A DNA stretch of 64,000 bases from the NCBI RefSeq assembly GCF_030316855.1, contig NZ_JASZYR010000001.1:1-64000 (forward strand), written 5' to 3'. The DNA comes from Variovorax sp. J22P240. Lineage in GTDB: Bacteria; Pseudomonadota; Gammaproteobacteria; Burkholderiales; Burkholderiaceae_C. Under the pieces are notes generated by a model. The model was not told where the DNA came from. It saw only the letters and a program-made list of their open reading frames with translations, and searched no databases. Of this stretch, positions 7,309 through 14,568 are shown piece by piece. Each line of letters opens with the position of its first letter. Position 1 is the first letter of the stretch. The position numbers and the translations under genes were made by a program.

Positions 7309-7324
7309 CTGGACGAATATACAG
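7309..7324. promoter_or_regulatory. Candidate LexA (SOS) box
   Basis: CTGTATATTCGTCCAG on the minus strand fits CTG-N10-CAG with the TATAT core typical of LexA sites. It lies upstream of the frameshifted small gene, suggesting damage-inducible expression. With the box here, translation probably starts at one of the internal ATGs rather than the ATG two bases away. Confidence 0.55.
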
Positions 7325-7398
7325 CTTTCGGCGACGGCAGAGTGTCGACGACAAGCGCCGCGATGCGCTGGTGAACGAACAGTAGATCTCGGCCTGCT

Positions 7399-7707
7399 TC
7401 ATGGCTTCCCCTTCATCGCGATGAGCACGGCTTCGAGCTGGACTTCCGTAAACGAGCCATCCAGGCGGACATAGCCCTGCTGGAAGTCAACACGATTGCG
7501 CGCGCCGAAGGGATCGGCTGGCGGGGTATCCTTGGCGACTGGCTCATCGTCGACCTCAGGCAGCACTTCGGCGCTTGGGTCGGCCTTGGCCGAATGGCCC
7601 GGGCCCGAAGAGTATGTGATGCGCGAATCCTTCGCGAGCAGCAATCCCCGCCGGAAGAACCGGAAGCGGTCGCCGGTGGCCAGGTCCATGAATTTCATGC
7701 CCAGCAA
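7399..7707 (-). CDS. Hypothetical protein
   Basis: A 102-residue protein. The first ~30 residues (MKFMDLATGDRFRFFRRGLLLAKDSRITY) suggest a small beta-rich fold. The middle is acidic and Pro-rich, and the end reads VRLDGSFTEVQLEAVLIAMKGKP. Two in-frame starts are possible (7707, or MKFMDL at 7698). The neighbours on the same strand are a lipoprotein gene upstream and the SOS-linked small gene downstream. Composition and codon use suit a real gene, and the phage-like company suggests a mobile-element cargo gene. No family recognised. Confidence 0.5.
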   Translation of the reverse strand: MLGMKFMDLATGDRFRFFRRGLLLAKDSRITYSSGPGHSAKADPSAEVLPEVDDEPVAKDTPPADPFGARNRVDFQQGYVRLDGSFTEVQLEAVLIAMKGKP

Positions 7708-7747
7708 TGCTATGAGAACCGGAAGTCAGTCGTGGAGGCCGAGTCTG

Positions 7748-8092
7748 TCACTTTGCCCATGTGACAGACACTGATGCCTCGCAGCTCGTGATGCCTGTGA
7801 AACCATTGCGGCCCATGCTCAGACGGATACGCTGCTCGTTCACGGGCTCAATCTTCCGGCCGCGCCTATCGGCCTCGTCGAATGCGCCGGCGGTCAAGGC
7901 TTGCTTGCATGCTGCCTGCACCGCGCTGCTCTCCGGGATGAACTGATAGCGCGAATAGGCGACTGAGATGGTGAAGCCGTCCGAGCCGTCCGTCACCTGA
8001 TAGGAGGCGTTTTTATCGGGGGCGCCTTGGGGCGACGGTGTCGCACACCCAGCCAGAATGGAAACAGTAGCCAGCGCGAAGATGCGATGCAT
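7748..8092 (-). CDS. Small predicted lipoprotein
   Basis: A 114-residue protein with a lipoprotein signal peptide: MHRIFALATVSILAGCATP, lipobox LAGC with the lipidated Cys at residue 16. The mature part is probably anchored to a membrane facing the periplasm. It ends in a beta-rich segment (SCEASVSVTWAK), with one Cys there and one in QAACKQAL. A Shine-Dalgarno (AGGAGAAGA) lies upstream of the start. The translation resembles the short outer-membrane lipoproteins common in Burkholderiales, but I do not recognise a named family. It is the last gene before the tRNA-Leu scar. Confidence 0.6.
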   Translation of the reverse strand: MHRIFALATVSILAGCATPSPQGAPDKNASYQVTDGSDGFTISVAYSRYQFIPESSAVQAACKQALTAGAFDEADRRGRKIEPVNEQRIRLSMGRNGFTGITSCEASVSVTWAK

Positions 8093-8128
8093 CGTCTTCT
8101 CCTTCTTGTGTCGTGGTCGGCATCGTAG

Positions 8129-8354
8129 GCGGCTTTGGCGGCACCATTTGCGGAACGCTTCGCTGCACGAGAGTGGCTGCTAGAGGCGCAGCGCGCCTAT
8201 TCCCGTGGTGCCCGGGGCCGGAATCGAACCGGCACGCCTGCGTCGGGGGATTTTGAGTCCCCAGCCGGTAGCAGAGGCAAAAAGATTGCCATCGGCGCCA
8301 TCTCCTAAGCGGCTTTGGCGTATGTTTTGGCGTAGCTTTTCGCCAAAATTGGCG
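8129..8354. other. Repeats flanking the tRNA scar, possible integrase arm sites
   Basis: GCGGCTTTGGCG occurs at 8129-8140 and again at 8309-8320, on the two sides of the tRNA-Leu fragment. It is followed by TTTTGGCG at 8325-8332, an inverted CGCCAAAA at 8341-8348 and TTGGCG at 8349-8354. Short repeats on both sides of a tRNA-derived core are the usual layout of tyrosine-recombinase attachment sites. No integrase gene is visible. The rest of this ~440-base gap shows no gene. Confidence 0.4.
8206..8262 (-). other. 3' half of tRNA-Leu(CAA): attachment-site scar
   Basis: Read on the minus strand this gives the anticodon loop ACTCAAAAT in a GGGG/CCCC stem, a variable arm, a T-arm with GGTTCGATTCC, the acceptor 3' strand and an encoded CCA. 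The 5' half (acceptor 5' strand and D-arm with the GGTAGAC-type sequence) is absent, so this cannot fold as a tRNA. Integrative elements leave a duplicated 3' tRNA end of this kind. The intact gene should lie further right in the tRNA's orientation, but none was found in the window. Confidence 0.7.
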
Positions 8355-8530
8355 TTCTTCCCAGCGACACACGGCGGGCCATCATGGGCGTGTGAGGTGC
8401 GGTGGCGGGGAGAGTCATCGGAAATGGATCGGTGCGCGGCCGACGGCCGGCAGGCCCGCATCATAAGGAACGGGGCCTGTCCCTCTGCGACGACTGCAGA
8501 GGGAGGAACAAAGCGGCTGGACGAAGCCGC

Positions 8531-9043
8531 TCAGACTTGGCCGCGGCGCCTGCGGGCGACGCGCACGGCGTCCACCCAGGTATCGACGTTGAATCGCTGG
8601 CCGGAATCCGCGATGCGGGCGGACGTGATCCGGTGCAGCGGCACGCGCCGGATGTCGCCCGGCAATTCGCCGTGCCCCGTGATCGTCTTCTTCTGCACAT
8701 CGAGGTGGTCGACCTGCAGCGTGCATTCGACCTTCCTGTCATGGGCGTCGAGGTAGCGAACCCGGATGCGGGGCGTCTCGTCGACCACCGCATGTTCACC
8801 CTTGCCCTGGATGAACCATTCGGGGAGGGTGTCGGGCACCGAGTCGCCGGAAGGGTTCATGCCACCGCGCACGGTGGGAATCTCCAGCGGTACGTGGCCC
8901 GATCGCACTCGTGCCGCTTCGATGCGGCGCTCCGCCTCGCGGCGCATCGCGGCGCGTCGCCATGCCCACGTCACACCCCACAGCAGCAGGACGCCCGTCA
9001 GCAATGCCACGAAAAATTGCCACTGCATCAGCCCGATGCTCAT
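8531..9043 (-). CDS. Membrane-anchored protein with a WYL-like C-terminal domain
   Basis: A 170-residue protein. Residues 5-28 form one N-terminal transmembrane helix (MQWQFFVALLTGVLLLWGVTWAW region) followed by a basic helix. Residues 90-165 form a beta-rich domain (RIRVRYLDAHDRKVE, then HRITSARIADSGQRF) similar to WYL domains, which bind ligands or nucleic acids. The domain would face the cytoplasm if the basic segment stays inside. A 7-base-loop hairpin at 8481-8503 lies beyond the stop but lacks a T-run. It is the first clearly chromosomal gene to the right of the tRNA scar. The function is unknown and the WYL call is tentative. Confidence 0.6.
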   Translation of the reverse strand: MSIGLMQWQFFVALLTGVLLLWGVTWAWRRAAMRREAERRIEAARVRSGHVPLEIPTVRGGMNPSGDSVPDTLPEWFIQGKGEHAVVDETPRIRVRYLDAHDRKVECTLQVDHLDVQKKTITGHGELPGDIRRVPLHRITSARIADSGQRFNVDTWVDAVRVARRRRGQV

Positions 9044-9159
9044 CTGTCGGCCCCCTTGGATTCCTAATGCCTAAGTACTCAGCGGCGGAATTTTCGACCC
9101 CCCGTTCGGGATAGTCAAACTATCGCCTGGCATAGCGCGTTTGGGGGATGGGGCGAGCT

Positions 9160-9993
9160 TCAGTCCTCGTGGGTGTCATGCGTGGCGACCGCACCGAGGC
9201 GCCAATAGCCCGCCGCCTTGATCCACTTGGGATTCGCGCCGCGCTCGCCGACCAGATGCGCACGGAGAGCCTTGGCTGCGGTCGACTCGCAGGCTACCCA
9301 GGCGTGGAAGTCGCCCTCCGGCAGCTTGAGCTTGCGCAGCGCGTCGAGCAAGGGTGAGCCCACGCCAGGCTCGGCATCGCGGCGGTGCACCCATTGCAGA
9401 TCGAGCTCGGCTGCAGTTTCGAAGGCGATCTCATCGGCCTCGCCGTCGACTTCCGCCAGCACCACGACGCGCGCGCCGGCCGGCAACTCGGCCAGCCGAC
9501 GCGAGATCGCAGGCAACGCCGTGTCATCGCCGATCAGCAGATGCCAGTCGAAAGCGGTCGGAATGATGAAGGAGCCGCGCGGGCCACCCACGCCGAGGGT
9601 GTCGCCCGGTTTGGCGGTTTCCGCCCACAGCGTGGCGGGGCCGGCATCGTGCAGCACGAAATCGATTTCGAGCGTGCCGGCCTCGGCGTCATGGCGGCGC
9701 GGCGTGTAGTCGCGCATGGCGGGCTTCTGGCCAGCCGGCCAGGCGGGGCCGTCGGGGCCGACGCTCGGCACGACCAGCGCACCGGTCTTCTCGTCGGGAA
9801 AGAAGATCTTGGCGTGGTCGTCGAAGCCCGGGCTGGTGAAGCCCGCGAGATCGTCGCCTGAGAGCGTGACGCGGATCAGGTGCGGCGTGACGCGCTGCAC
9901 CTTCTGCACCTGCAGCTTGCGAAATCGCAGCTCGTGGCGCACGCGCCGCGGCAGGCGGTCGGGGGTGGAGGAGGGTGTCGAGGTTTCGGTCAT
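9160..9993 (-). CDS. yqjH: Siderophore-interacting protein / ferric-chelate reductase (YqjH-like)
   Basis: A 277-residue SIP-family flavoprotein that releases iron from ferric siderophores by reduction in the cytoplasm. The N-terminal FAD domain carries LIRVTLSGDDLAGF and the RDYTPRR flavin-binding motif near residue 95. The C-terminal half carries HLLIGDDTALPAISR, the SIP counterpart of the pyridine-nucleotide domain. WVACESTAAKALRAHL and GYWRLG close the protein as in ViuB/YqjH. It begins 11 bases after the PadR-type gene, forming a two-gene operon like yqjI-yqjH. That pairing makes iron or nickel control of the operon likely. Confidence 0.88.
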   Translation of the reverse strand: MTETSTPSSTPDRLPRRVRHELRFRKLQVQKVQRVTPHLIRVTLSGDDLAGFTSPGFDDHAKIFFPDEKTGALVVPSVGPDGPAWPAGQKPAMRDYTPRRHDAEAGTLEIDFVLHDAGPATLWAETAKPGDTLGVGGPRGSFIIPTAFDWHLLIGDDTALPAISRRLAELPAGARVVVLAEVDGEADEIAFETAAELDLQWVHRRDAEPGVGSPLLDALRKLKLPEGDFHAWVACESTAAKALRAHLVGERGANPKWIKAAGYWRLGAVATHDTHED

Positions 9994-10004
9994 GCGGGAG
10001 TTTT

Positions 10005-10589
10005 CTAGATGCGTTCCAGTTGTTGGGCGGCGCTGTCGAGCACTGCGGCGAATTCGTGGGCTTGTTGTTCTGTGAGCGGTTCGCGCGCGAGGCGCATGCG
10101 CATCGCGAGCTTGAGGTTCTCGATGGCACGGATCACCTGCGGCGGCCGGCCGGCCCGGGGGCCGGCGCCGTCGACGCCGCCGTCCATGCGGGCCATCATT
10201 TCGTCGGTCGTTTCGCGGTTGGCGGCGAGGAAATCCTTGCCGCCATCGGTGACCGTGTAGCGCTTGCGCCCACCGCCGTCGGCGGTATCGACGCTCACGT
10301 AGCCGAGTTCCTCGAGCAGGGTGAGCGTGGGGTAGACGATGCCAGGGCTGGGGCTGTAGCGGCCGCCGAGGCGCTCCTCGATGACCTTGATGAGCTCGTA
10401 GCCGTGGCTGGGCTTGTCGGCGATCAGCTGCAGCAGCACGAAGCGCAGACCGCCATGGCCGAACACCCGGCCGCCGCCGCGCCCGCCGCGCGGGCCGCGC
10501 GGGCCGGCATGGTGCTCGCGTCCGCCGCTCAGGCCATCGCCGTGTTCACCGCGCTGGGTGCCGTGTAAAAAGCGTTTGAAATCTCGCAT
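10005..10589 (-). CDS. yqjI: PadR-family repressor, YqjI-like, His/Gly-rich N-terminus
   Basis: A 194-residue PadR regulator. Residues 1-48 are rich in His, Gly and Arg (segments such as GREHHAGPRG and GHGG), the kind of metal-binding extension seen in YqjI. The PadR winged helix follows: LRFVLLQLIADKPSHGYELIKVIEERLGGRYSPSPGIVYPTLTLLEELGYV. A dimerisation helix makes up the C-terminal third. The start at 10589 fits the family; longer in-frame readings are antisense to the AraC gene. YqjI represses yqjH in E. coli and responds to iron and nickel, which matches the gene order here. Confidence 0.85.
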   Translation of the reverse strand: MRDFKRFLHGTQRGEHGDGLSGGREHHAGPRGPRGGRGGGRVFGHGGLRFVLLQLIADKPSHGYELIKVIEERLGGRYSPSPGIVYPTLTLLEELGYVSVDTADGGGRKRYTVTDGGKDFLAANRETTDEMMARMDGGVDGAGPRAGRPPQVIRAIENLKLAMRMRLAREPLTEQQAHEFAAVLDSAAQQLERI

Positions 10590-10624
10590 GGGAGTCTTTT
10601 CTGTGTCGTTATCTGATTTGCTAA

Positions 10625-10634
10625 AGATATATCT
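10625..10634. promoter_or_regulatory. Palindrome AGATATATCT, candidate PadR/YqjI operator
   Basis: A perfect 10-base palindrome in an AT-rich stretch (TAAAGATATATCTAAA) 35 bases upstream of the PadR start and 55 bases upstream of the divergent AraC-type gene. AT-rich palindromes of this kind suit PadR autoregulation. It could control both directions. Confidence 0.5.
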
Positions 10635-10688
10635 AAATAGTGTCGAAGTCAAGTCTGACCTTGGGCCGCTGCGCGCGCGGAGCGGTGC

Positions 10689-11657
10689 GTGAGCAGTCCA
10701 CGCCATGCCTACGTCGCGCGCATCAACCGCGTGATCGACCACATCGACGGCCACCTTGCCGAACCGTTGGATCTCGCGAGGCTGGCGGAGGTGGCGAACT
10801 TTTCGGCGTGGCATTTCCACCGTGTGTTCCAAGCCATGACCGGCGAGACGCTGGCTGATCGCGTCCGGCGGCGCCGGCTGGAGGTGGCTGCGGCCCGGTT
10901 GCTGTTCCTGCCGCCCGAGCCCGTGCTGGCCATTGCGCTCGATGTCGGCTTCGGATCGGCGGCGGTGTTCACCCGCTCCTTCAGCGCGCATTTCGGCGTC
11001 ACGCCGACGGTCTGGAGGCGGGGTGCGTTCCGCGCGTGGGCGGAGACCCGCCGCATCCAGCTTGGCAAGATTCATCAAGCGGACCGCAATCGGCATCAAG
11101 CCGTCGCGGAAGCCTTCCTGCACGATGAGCGCTCCTGGCCGAAGGGCCATGTTCCTCACGGTGCAGATTCAGGAAACGGACAAATGAAGGTCGAACTCAA
11201 GACGATCGCGCCGGCCCGCGTGGCCTACATGCGGCAGGTCGGGCCCTACGGCAGCCCCGAGATCACGCGCACCTGGCAGCGTTTTGCGGCGTGGTGCGAG
11301 CAGAAGGGGCTGATGCAGCCCCGCCGCGTGATGTACGGCATCAGCCACGACAACGCAGACGTGACGCCGCCCGAAAAGTGTCGCTACGACGCGTGCATCG
11401 AGGTCGACGACGCTTTCCGACCCGAGGGCGAAGTCGGCGTGCAGACCCTGCGCGGCGGGCGCTTTGCGTGCGTTGCCTTTGCAGGTACCGCCTCGGAAAT
11501 CCACGCGGCGTGGGTGCAGCTTTGCGACTGGCTGCCCGACAGCGGCTATCAGGCCGACGATGCGCCGCCGGTCGAGGTCTATGGCAAGGACTTCGCCGTC
11601 GACGAAACGACCGGCGCCTTCGCTTGCGAGTTGTGTATGCCGGTGCGGGCGTTGTAG
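10689..11657 (+). CDS. AraC-family regulator with GyrI-like ligand domain
   Basis: A 322-residue protein starting at GTG 10689. Residues 5-110 form two AraC helix-turn-helix motifs (LARLAEVANFSAWHFHRVFQ, then IALDVGFGSAAVFTRSFSAHFGVTP). Residues 165-320 form a GyrI/Rob-like effector domain (VELKTIAPARVAYMRQVGPYG, then GRFACVAFAG, and DDAPPVEVYGKDF near the end) that binds hydrophobic or cationic ligands in regulators such as Rob and BmrR. This architecture usually controls efflux or stress genes. It is divergent from the yqjI-like gene and shares its AT-rich promoter region. The specific target is unknown. Confidence 0.85.
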   Translation: MSSPRHAYVARINRVIDHIDGHLAEPLDLARLAEVANFSAWHFHRVFQAMTGETLADRVRRRRLEVAAARLLFLPPEPVLAIALDVGFGSAAVFTRSFSAHFGVTPTVWRRGAFRAWAETRRIQLGKIHQADRNRHQAVAEAFLHDERSWPKGHVPHGADSGNGQMKVELKTIAPARVAYMRQVGPYGSPEITRTWQRFAAWCEQKGLMQPRRVMYGISHDNADVTPPEKCRYDACIEVDDAFRPEGEVGVQTLRGGRFACVAFAGTASEIHAAWVQLCDWLPDSGYQADDAPPVEVYGKDFAVDETTGAFACELCMPVRAL

Positions 11658-11715
11658 TGGCAACGACGATTCCGTGACGGGTTGCCCGGTTCGCTGCGGC
11701 GCCGTGGTGCGGGTA

Positions 11716-11744
11716 TTGAAAGTTCTAGGGTAAACCCTTACAAT
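11716..11744 (+). promoter_or_regulatory. Strong sigma-70 promoter with AGGGT-AA-ACCCT dyad in its spacer
   Basis: TTGAAA at 11716-11721 and TACAAT at 11739-11744 are 17 bases apart. The spacer holds the inverted repeat AGGGTAAACCCT, an obvious repressor site. The next start codon is only seven bases beyond the -10, so the message is probably leaderless. Confidence 0.65.
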
Positions 11745-11751
11745 ACTACTT

Positions 11752-11973
11752 ATGACCTCTTCCAACTGGTACTTCCCCCGCAACCCGAAGTTCACCGACT
11801 CGTTCGAGCGTGAACTGGCCGGCGATGACGCTCGCCATATCGGCCGCGACGAACCCTCCATCGCTCGGCCCGCGTTGAAGGTTCTTGCCAAAGGCTTCGA
11901 CACCGTGGTTCGCACCGTGCGTTTCCTGCGCGCATCGGCCCAGCAGCCGGCACTGGCCCTCAAGGCCAGCTGA
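11752..11973 (+). CDS. Small conserved-looking hypothetical protein
   Basis: A 73-residue basic protein: MTSSNWYFPRNPKFTDSFER at the start, then a helical segment (ARPALKVLAKGFDTVVRTVRFLRAS). It has a strong promoter immediately upstream and a terminator immediately downstream, so it is a self-contained transcription unit despite its size. The start codon sits at the expected transcription start, with no Shine-Dalgarno, which suggests leaderless translation. No transmembrane segment or signal peptide is seen. The spacer dyad in the promoter points to regulated, possibly high-level expression. I recognise no family. Confidence 0.6.
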   Translation: MTSSNWYFPRNPKFTDSFERELAGDDARHIGRDEPSIARPALKVLAKGFDTVVRTVRFLRASAQQPALALKAS

Positions 11974-11991
11974 TCCTGCCGCGCAGACGCT

Positions 11992-12017
11992 AAAAAGCCC
12001 CTCACGAGGGGCTTTTT
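11992..12017. terminator. Bidirectional intrinsic terminator
   Basis: A perfect stem (AAAAAGCCCCTC with GAGGGGCTTTTT around a two-base loop) lies between the small gene and the convergent sulfatase gene. It has T-runs in both directions and serves both. Confidence 0.85.
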
Positions 12018-12027
12018 GCTGTCTGGC

Positions 12028-13344
12028 TCATCGCTGGGGCATGTCCCCGGCGGAGTAGCCAAGGCTCACGGTCGCATCCTCCGGAATTGGCGGCATCGTC
12101 GCGTTCCAGGCGAGCCAGGCGTCGCGCATCGCGGCCAGACGCTCGGGCTGCTTGTGCGCCTGGTTGGTCCGCTCACGCTCGTCGCCCGGGATGTTGAAGA
12201 GGTATTCGTTGCCGTCGACCTGCAGGTACTTCCAGTCGCCGTCGCGCATTGCGCGTTGCCCGCGGTGGTTCATGCGCCAGTGCAGGGGCCGCGCAAAGGT
12301 CTGCGTGGCATCGCGCAGCACCGGAAGCAGGGAAACGCCGTCCAGCGGGTACTGCGGATTCGCCGCCACGCCCGCCGCTTCGAGCATGGTCGCCGACCAG
12401 TCCATCGTCATGCAGTGCTGTGCGCTCTCTCCGCCCGCGCCGATGACCTTTGGCCAGTGCGCGATCCATGGCACTCGGATGCCGCCTTCGGTCAGGTCCA
12501 TCTTGCCGCCGACCAGCGGCCAGTTGTCGGAGAAGCGTTCGCCGCCGTTGTCGCTGGTGAAGACGACAAGCGTGTTGTCGGCCATGCCGTGCTTTTCGAG
12601 CGCCGCCATGATCCAGCCGATGCCTTCGTCCATGTGATGGATCATCCGGCGGTAGGTGTGGATGTTGCCGCCCGCGAGGTCGAACAGATTGTTCTTGACC
12701 GTGGGCGCCTTGGCCTCGTCCTCGCGCGTTTCCCACGGCCAGTGCGGTGCGGTGTAGTGCAGGCTCAGGAAGAAAGGGGCTTCCTGCTGCGCCATGCGCT
12801 CCACGTAGTCGACCGCGCGTTGCGAGAGCAGATCCGTCAGGTAGCCCTCCTGCCGGCAGTCTTCCTCGCCGAACCACAGGTCATGCCTGCCGCTGGAATC
12901 GCAGTGGGTGAAGTAATCGACGCCGCCCGACATCGGCCCGAAGAACTCCTCGTAGCCCGAGCGCAGCGGCCCGAAGGCCGGCGGAAAGCCCAGGTGCCAT
13001 TTGCCGACGAGGGCGGTGCGGTAACCGGCGCCGCGCAGCAGCGAGGGCAGGGTGGGGTGCTCCGGCGGCAATCCCAGCGATGTGCTGCCGCGGCTCTTGC
13101 TGTTGATGGGCTCCTCGGCCGCGCCGCGCAGGCGGTACTGGTAGCGCGCGGTGATCATCGCGAAGCGGGTGGGCGAGCACACGGGCGAGTTCGCATAGCC
13201 CTGTGTGAACTTGATGCCCTTGGCGGCGAGCCGGTCGAGCACCGGCGACACGGGGCCGAAGGTGGCGTCCCGGCCCCCGTAGCAGCCGAGGTCGGCATAG
13301 CCGAGATCGTCGGCCACGATGAAGATGATGTTGGGTTTCTGCAT
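12028..13344 (-). CDS. Type I sulfatase (arylsulfatase A family)
   Basis: A 438-residue sulfatase that hydrolyses sulfate esters. The metal site starts with [20 protein letters not shown]. The active-site signature is [19 protein letters not shown], where the Cys of CSPTR is converted to formylglycine by a maturase encoded elsewhere. GKWHLG and [20 protein letters not shown] supply further metal and sulfate ligands. No signal peptide is visible at the start chosen, so the enzyme may be cytoplasmic. The gene precedes, on the same strand, nothing of its own pathway, but it follows a Bug-type binding protein gene with a divergent LysR, suggesting an uptake-and-hydrolysis unit. The exact substrate is unknown. 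Confidence 0.88.
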   Translation of the reverse strand: MQKPNIIFIVADDLGYADLGCYGGRDATFGPVSPVLDRLAAKGIKFTQGYANSPVCSPTRFAMITARYQYRLRGAAEEPINSKSRGSTSLGLPPEHPTLPSLLRGAGYRTALVGKWHLGFPPAFGPLRSGYEEFFGPMSGGVDYFTHCDSSGRHDLWFGEEDCRQEGYLTDLLSQRAVDYVERMAQQEAPFFLSLHYTAPHWPWETREDEAKAPTVKNNLFDLAGGNIHTYRRMIHHMDEGIGWIMAALEKHGMADNTLVVFTSDNGGERFSDNWPLVGGKMDLTEGGIRVPWIAHWPKVIGAGGESAQHCMTMDWSATMLEAAGVAANPQYPLDGVSLLPVLRDATQTFARPLHWRMNHRGQRAMRDGDWKYLQVDGNEYLFNIPGDERERTNQAHKQPERLAAMRDAWLAWNATMPPIPEDATVSLGYSAGDMPQR

Positions 13345-13412
13345 GGGTTTGCTCGCTCAGTCGCTATCGGATCTCGCGCGGGCGGAGGCGCTCGCGCGAC
13401 CATCATGCTGCC

Positions 13413-14408
13413 TCAGTCGACCTTCATGCCGGTGGACTTGACGATCTTGCCGTAGCGCACGCTGCTGGCGTCGAGATGCTCGACAGCGGCATTGCCGGTC
13501 TCGCCCAGCGCCACCATGTCGAGTGTTGCCAGTCGCGACTTGATTTCGGGCAGCGCCATCGCGGACTGCAGGGCCTTGCGCAGCGTCTGCATCACCGGTT
13601 CGGGCGTGGCGGCGGGGACCATGGCGAGGTAGAGCACTTCGAACTCCAGATCCTTCAGGCCCAGTTCGCCGACTGTCGGAACCTGCGGCAACAGCGGCGA
13701 ACGCTGGCGACCGGTGACCGCCAGCGGACGCACCTTGCCTGACTGGATGTGCGGCAGGAGACCCGGCGTCGCAAGGATGCCGGCCTGCACTTCATTCGAC
13801 AGCAGCGCCATCACCGCCGGCGCGTTGCCTTTGTACGGAACGTGCGTGATCCTGGCGCCCGTCGCAGTGGAGAAAATCTCGGCAGCGATGTGGCCCGGAC
13901 TGCCGTTGCCCGCGGACCCGAAGGTCGAGGCTTCGGACTTGCTCTGCGTCACGAACTCCGGCAGCGTCTTCGCGCCGACGGAAGGGCCGACACCGAACGT
14001 CAGGCCCGACGAACTGAAGATCATCAACGGCTTCAGGTCCTTCGTCGCGAAGGGCATCGATGCGTACACATGCGGATTGATGGTGAAGGTCGTGTCGATC
14101 GTGAGCAGCACCGTGTAGCCGTCGGCCGGGCTCTTCGCGACCAGATCGGCGCCGATGTTGCCGCCGGCGCCGGGCCGGTTGTCCACCACGAAAGGCTGCT
14201 TGAGTTCCTTCTGCAGCGGTTCGGCCAGCGCGCGGCCGAGGATGTCGAGCGGGCCGCCGGCCGGGAAGCCGGTGATGAACTTCACCGGTTTGGTGGGGTA
14301 GGCCGTGTCGGCATGTGCAGCCTGCGTGATCGGGCCTGCAGCCAACAGGGTGCAGGTGGCCATCAGGCCAAGGCGGCGCAGCGCGCCGAAAGAGTCGTGG
14401 CTGGTCAT
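13413..14408 (-). CDS. Bug-family periplasmic substrate-binding protein (TTT system)
   Basis: A 331-residue periplasmic solute-binding protein of the tripartite tricarboxylate transporter (Bug) family, greatly expanded in Comamonadaceae. A Sec signal peptide (GLMATCTLLAAGPITQAAHA) precedes the mature start YPTKPVKFITGFPAGGPLDI. Family landmarks are FVVDNRPGAGGNIGADLVAKSPADGYT, then THVPYKGNAPAVMALLSNEV, and GLLPHIQSGKVRPLAVT. No membrane partners are adjacent, which is usual for orphan Bug proteins. It lies 68 bases upstream of the sulfatase gene on the same strand and is probably co-transcribed with it. The ligand is unknown. Confidence 0.9.
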   Translation of the reverse strand: MTSHDSFGALRRLGLMATCTLLAAGPITQAAHADTAYPTKPVKFITGFPAGGPLDILGRALAEPLQKELKQPFVVDNRPGAGGNIGADLVAKSPADGYTVLLTIDTTFTINPHVYASMPFATKDLKPLMIFSSSGLTFGVGPSVGAKTLPEFVTQSKSEASTFGSAGNGSPGHIAAEIFSTATGARITHVPYKGNAPAVMALLSNEVQAGILATPGLLPHIQSGKVRPLAVTGRQRSPLLPQVPTVGELGLKDLEFEVLYLAMVPAATPEPVMQTLRKALQSAMALPEIKSRLATLDMVALGETGNAAVEHLDASSVRYGKIVKSTGMKVD

Positions 14409-14568
14409 GTGTGCTTGTCTCCGTGATCGACGCGGCGGCGTCGGCCGCTGGTCCGTGGGGGCACTCTAGGAGGACGACGCTGCCGGCACAACTGAAAGCT
14501 CTTCCACCAGCTATTCCGGATGGTTATATTGGAGCGCCTGGCTCCCCAAGGGGCGGCACATTCCAGCC

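Noticed and set aside
8206..8262. An intact tRNA-Leu gene
   Set aside because: The acceptor 5' strand and D-arm are missing upstream of the anticodon stem, so it is only the 3' half.
8481..8503. Hairpin CCCTCTGC/GCAGAGGG after the WYL-like gene as an intrinsic terminator
   Set aside because: The loop is seven bases and no T-run follows on the minus strand, so termination is not supported.
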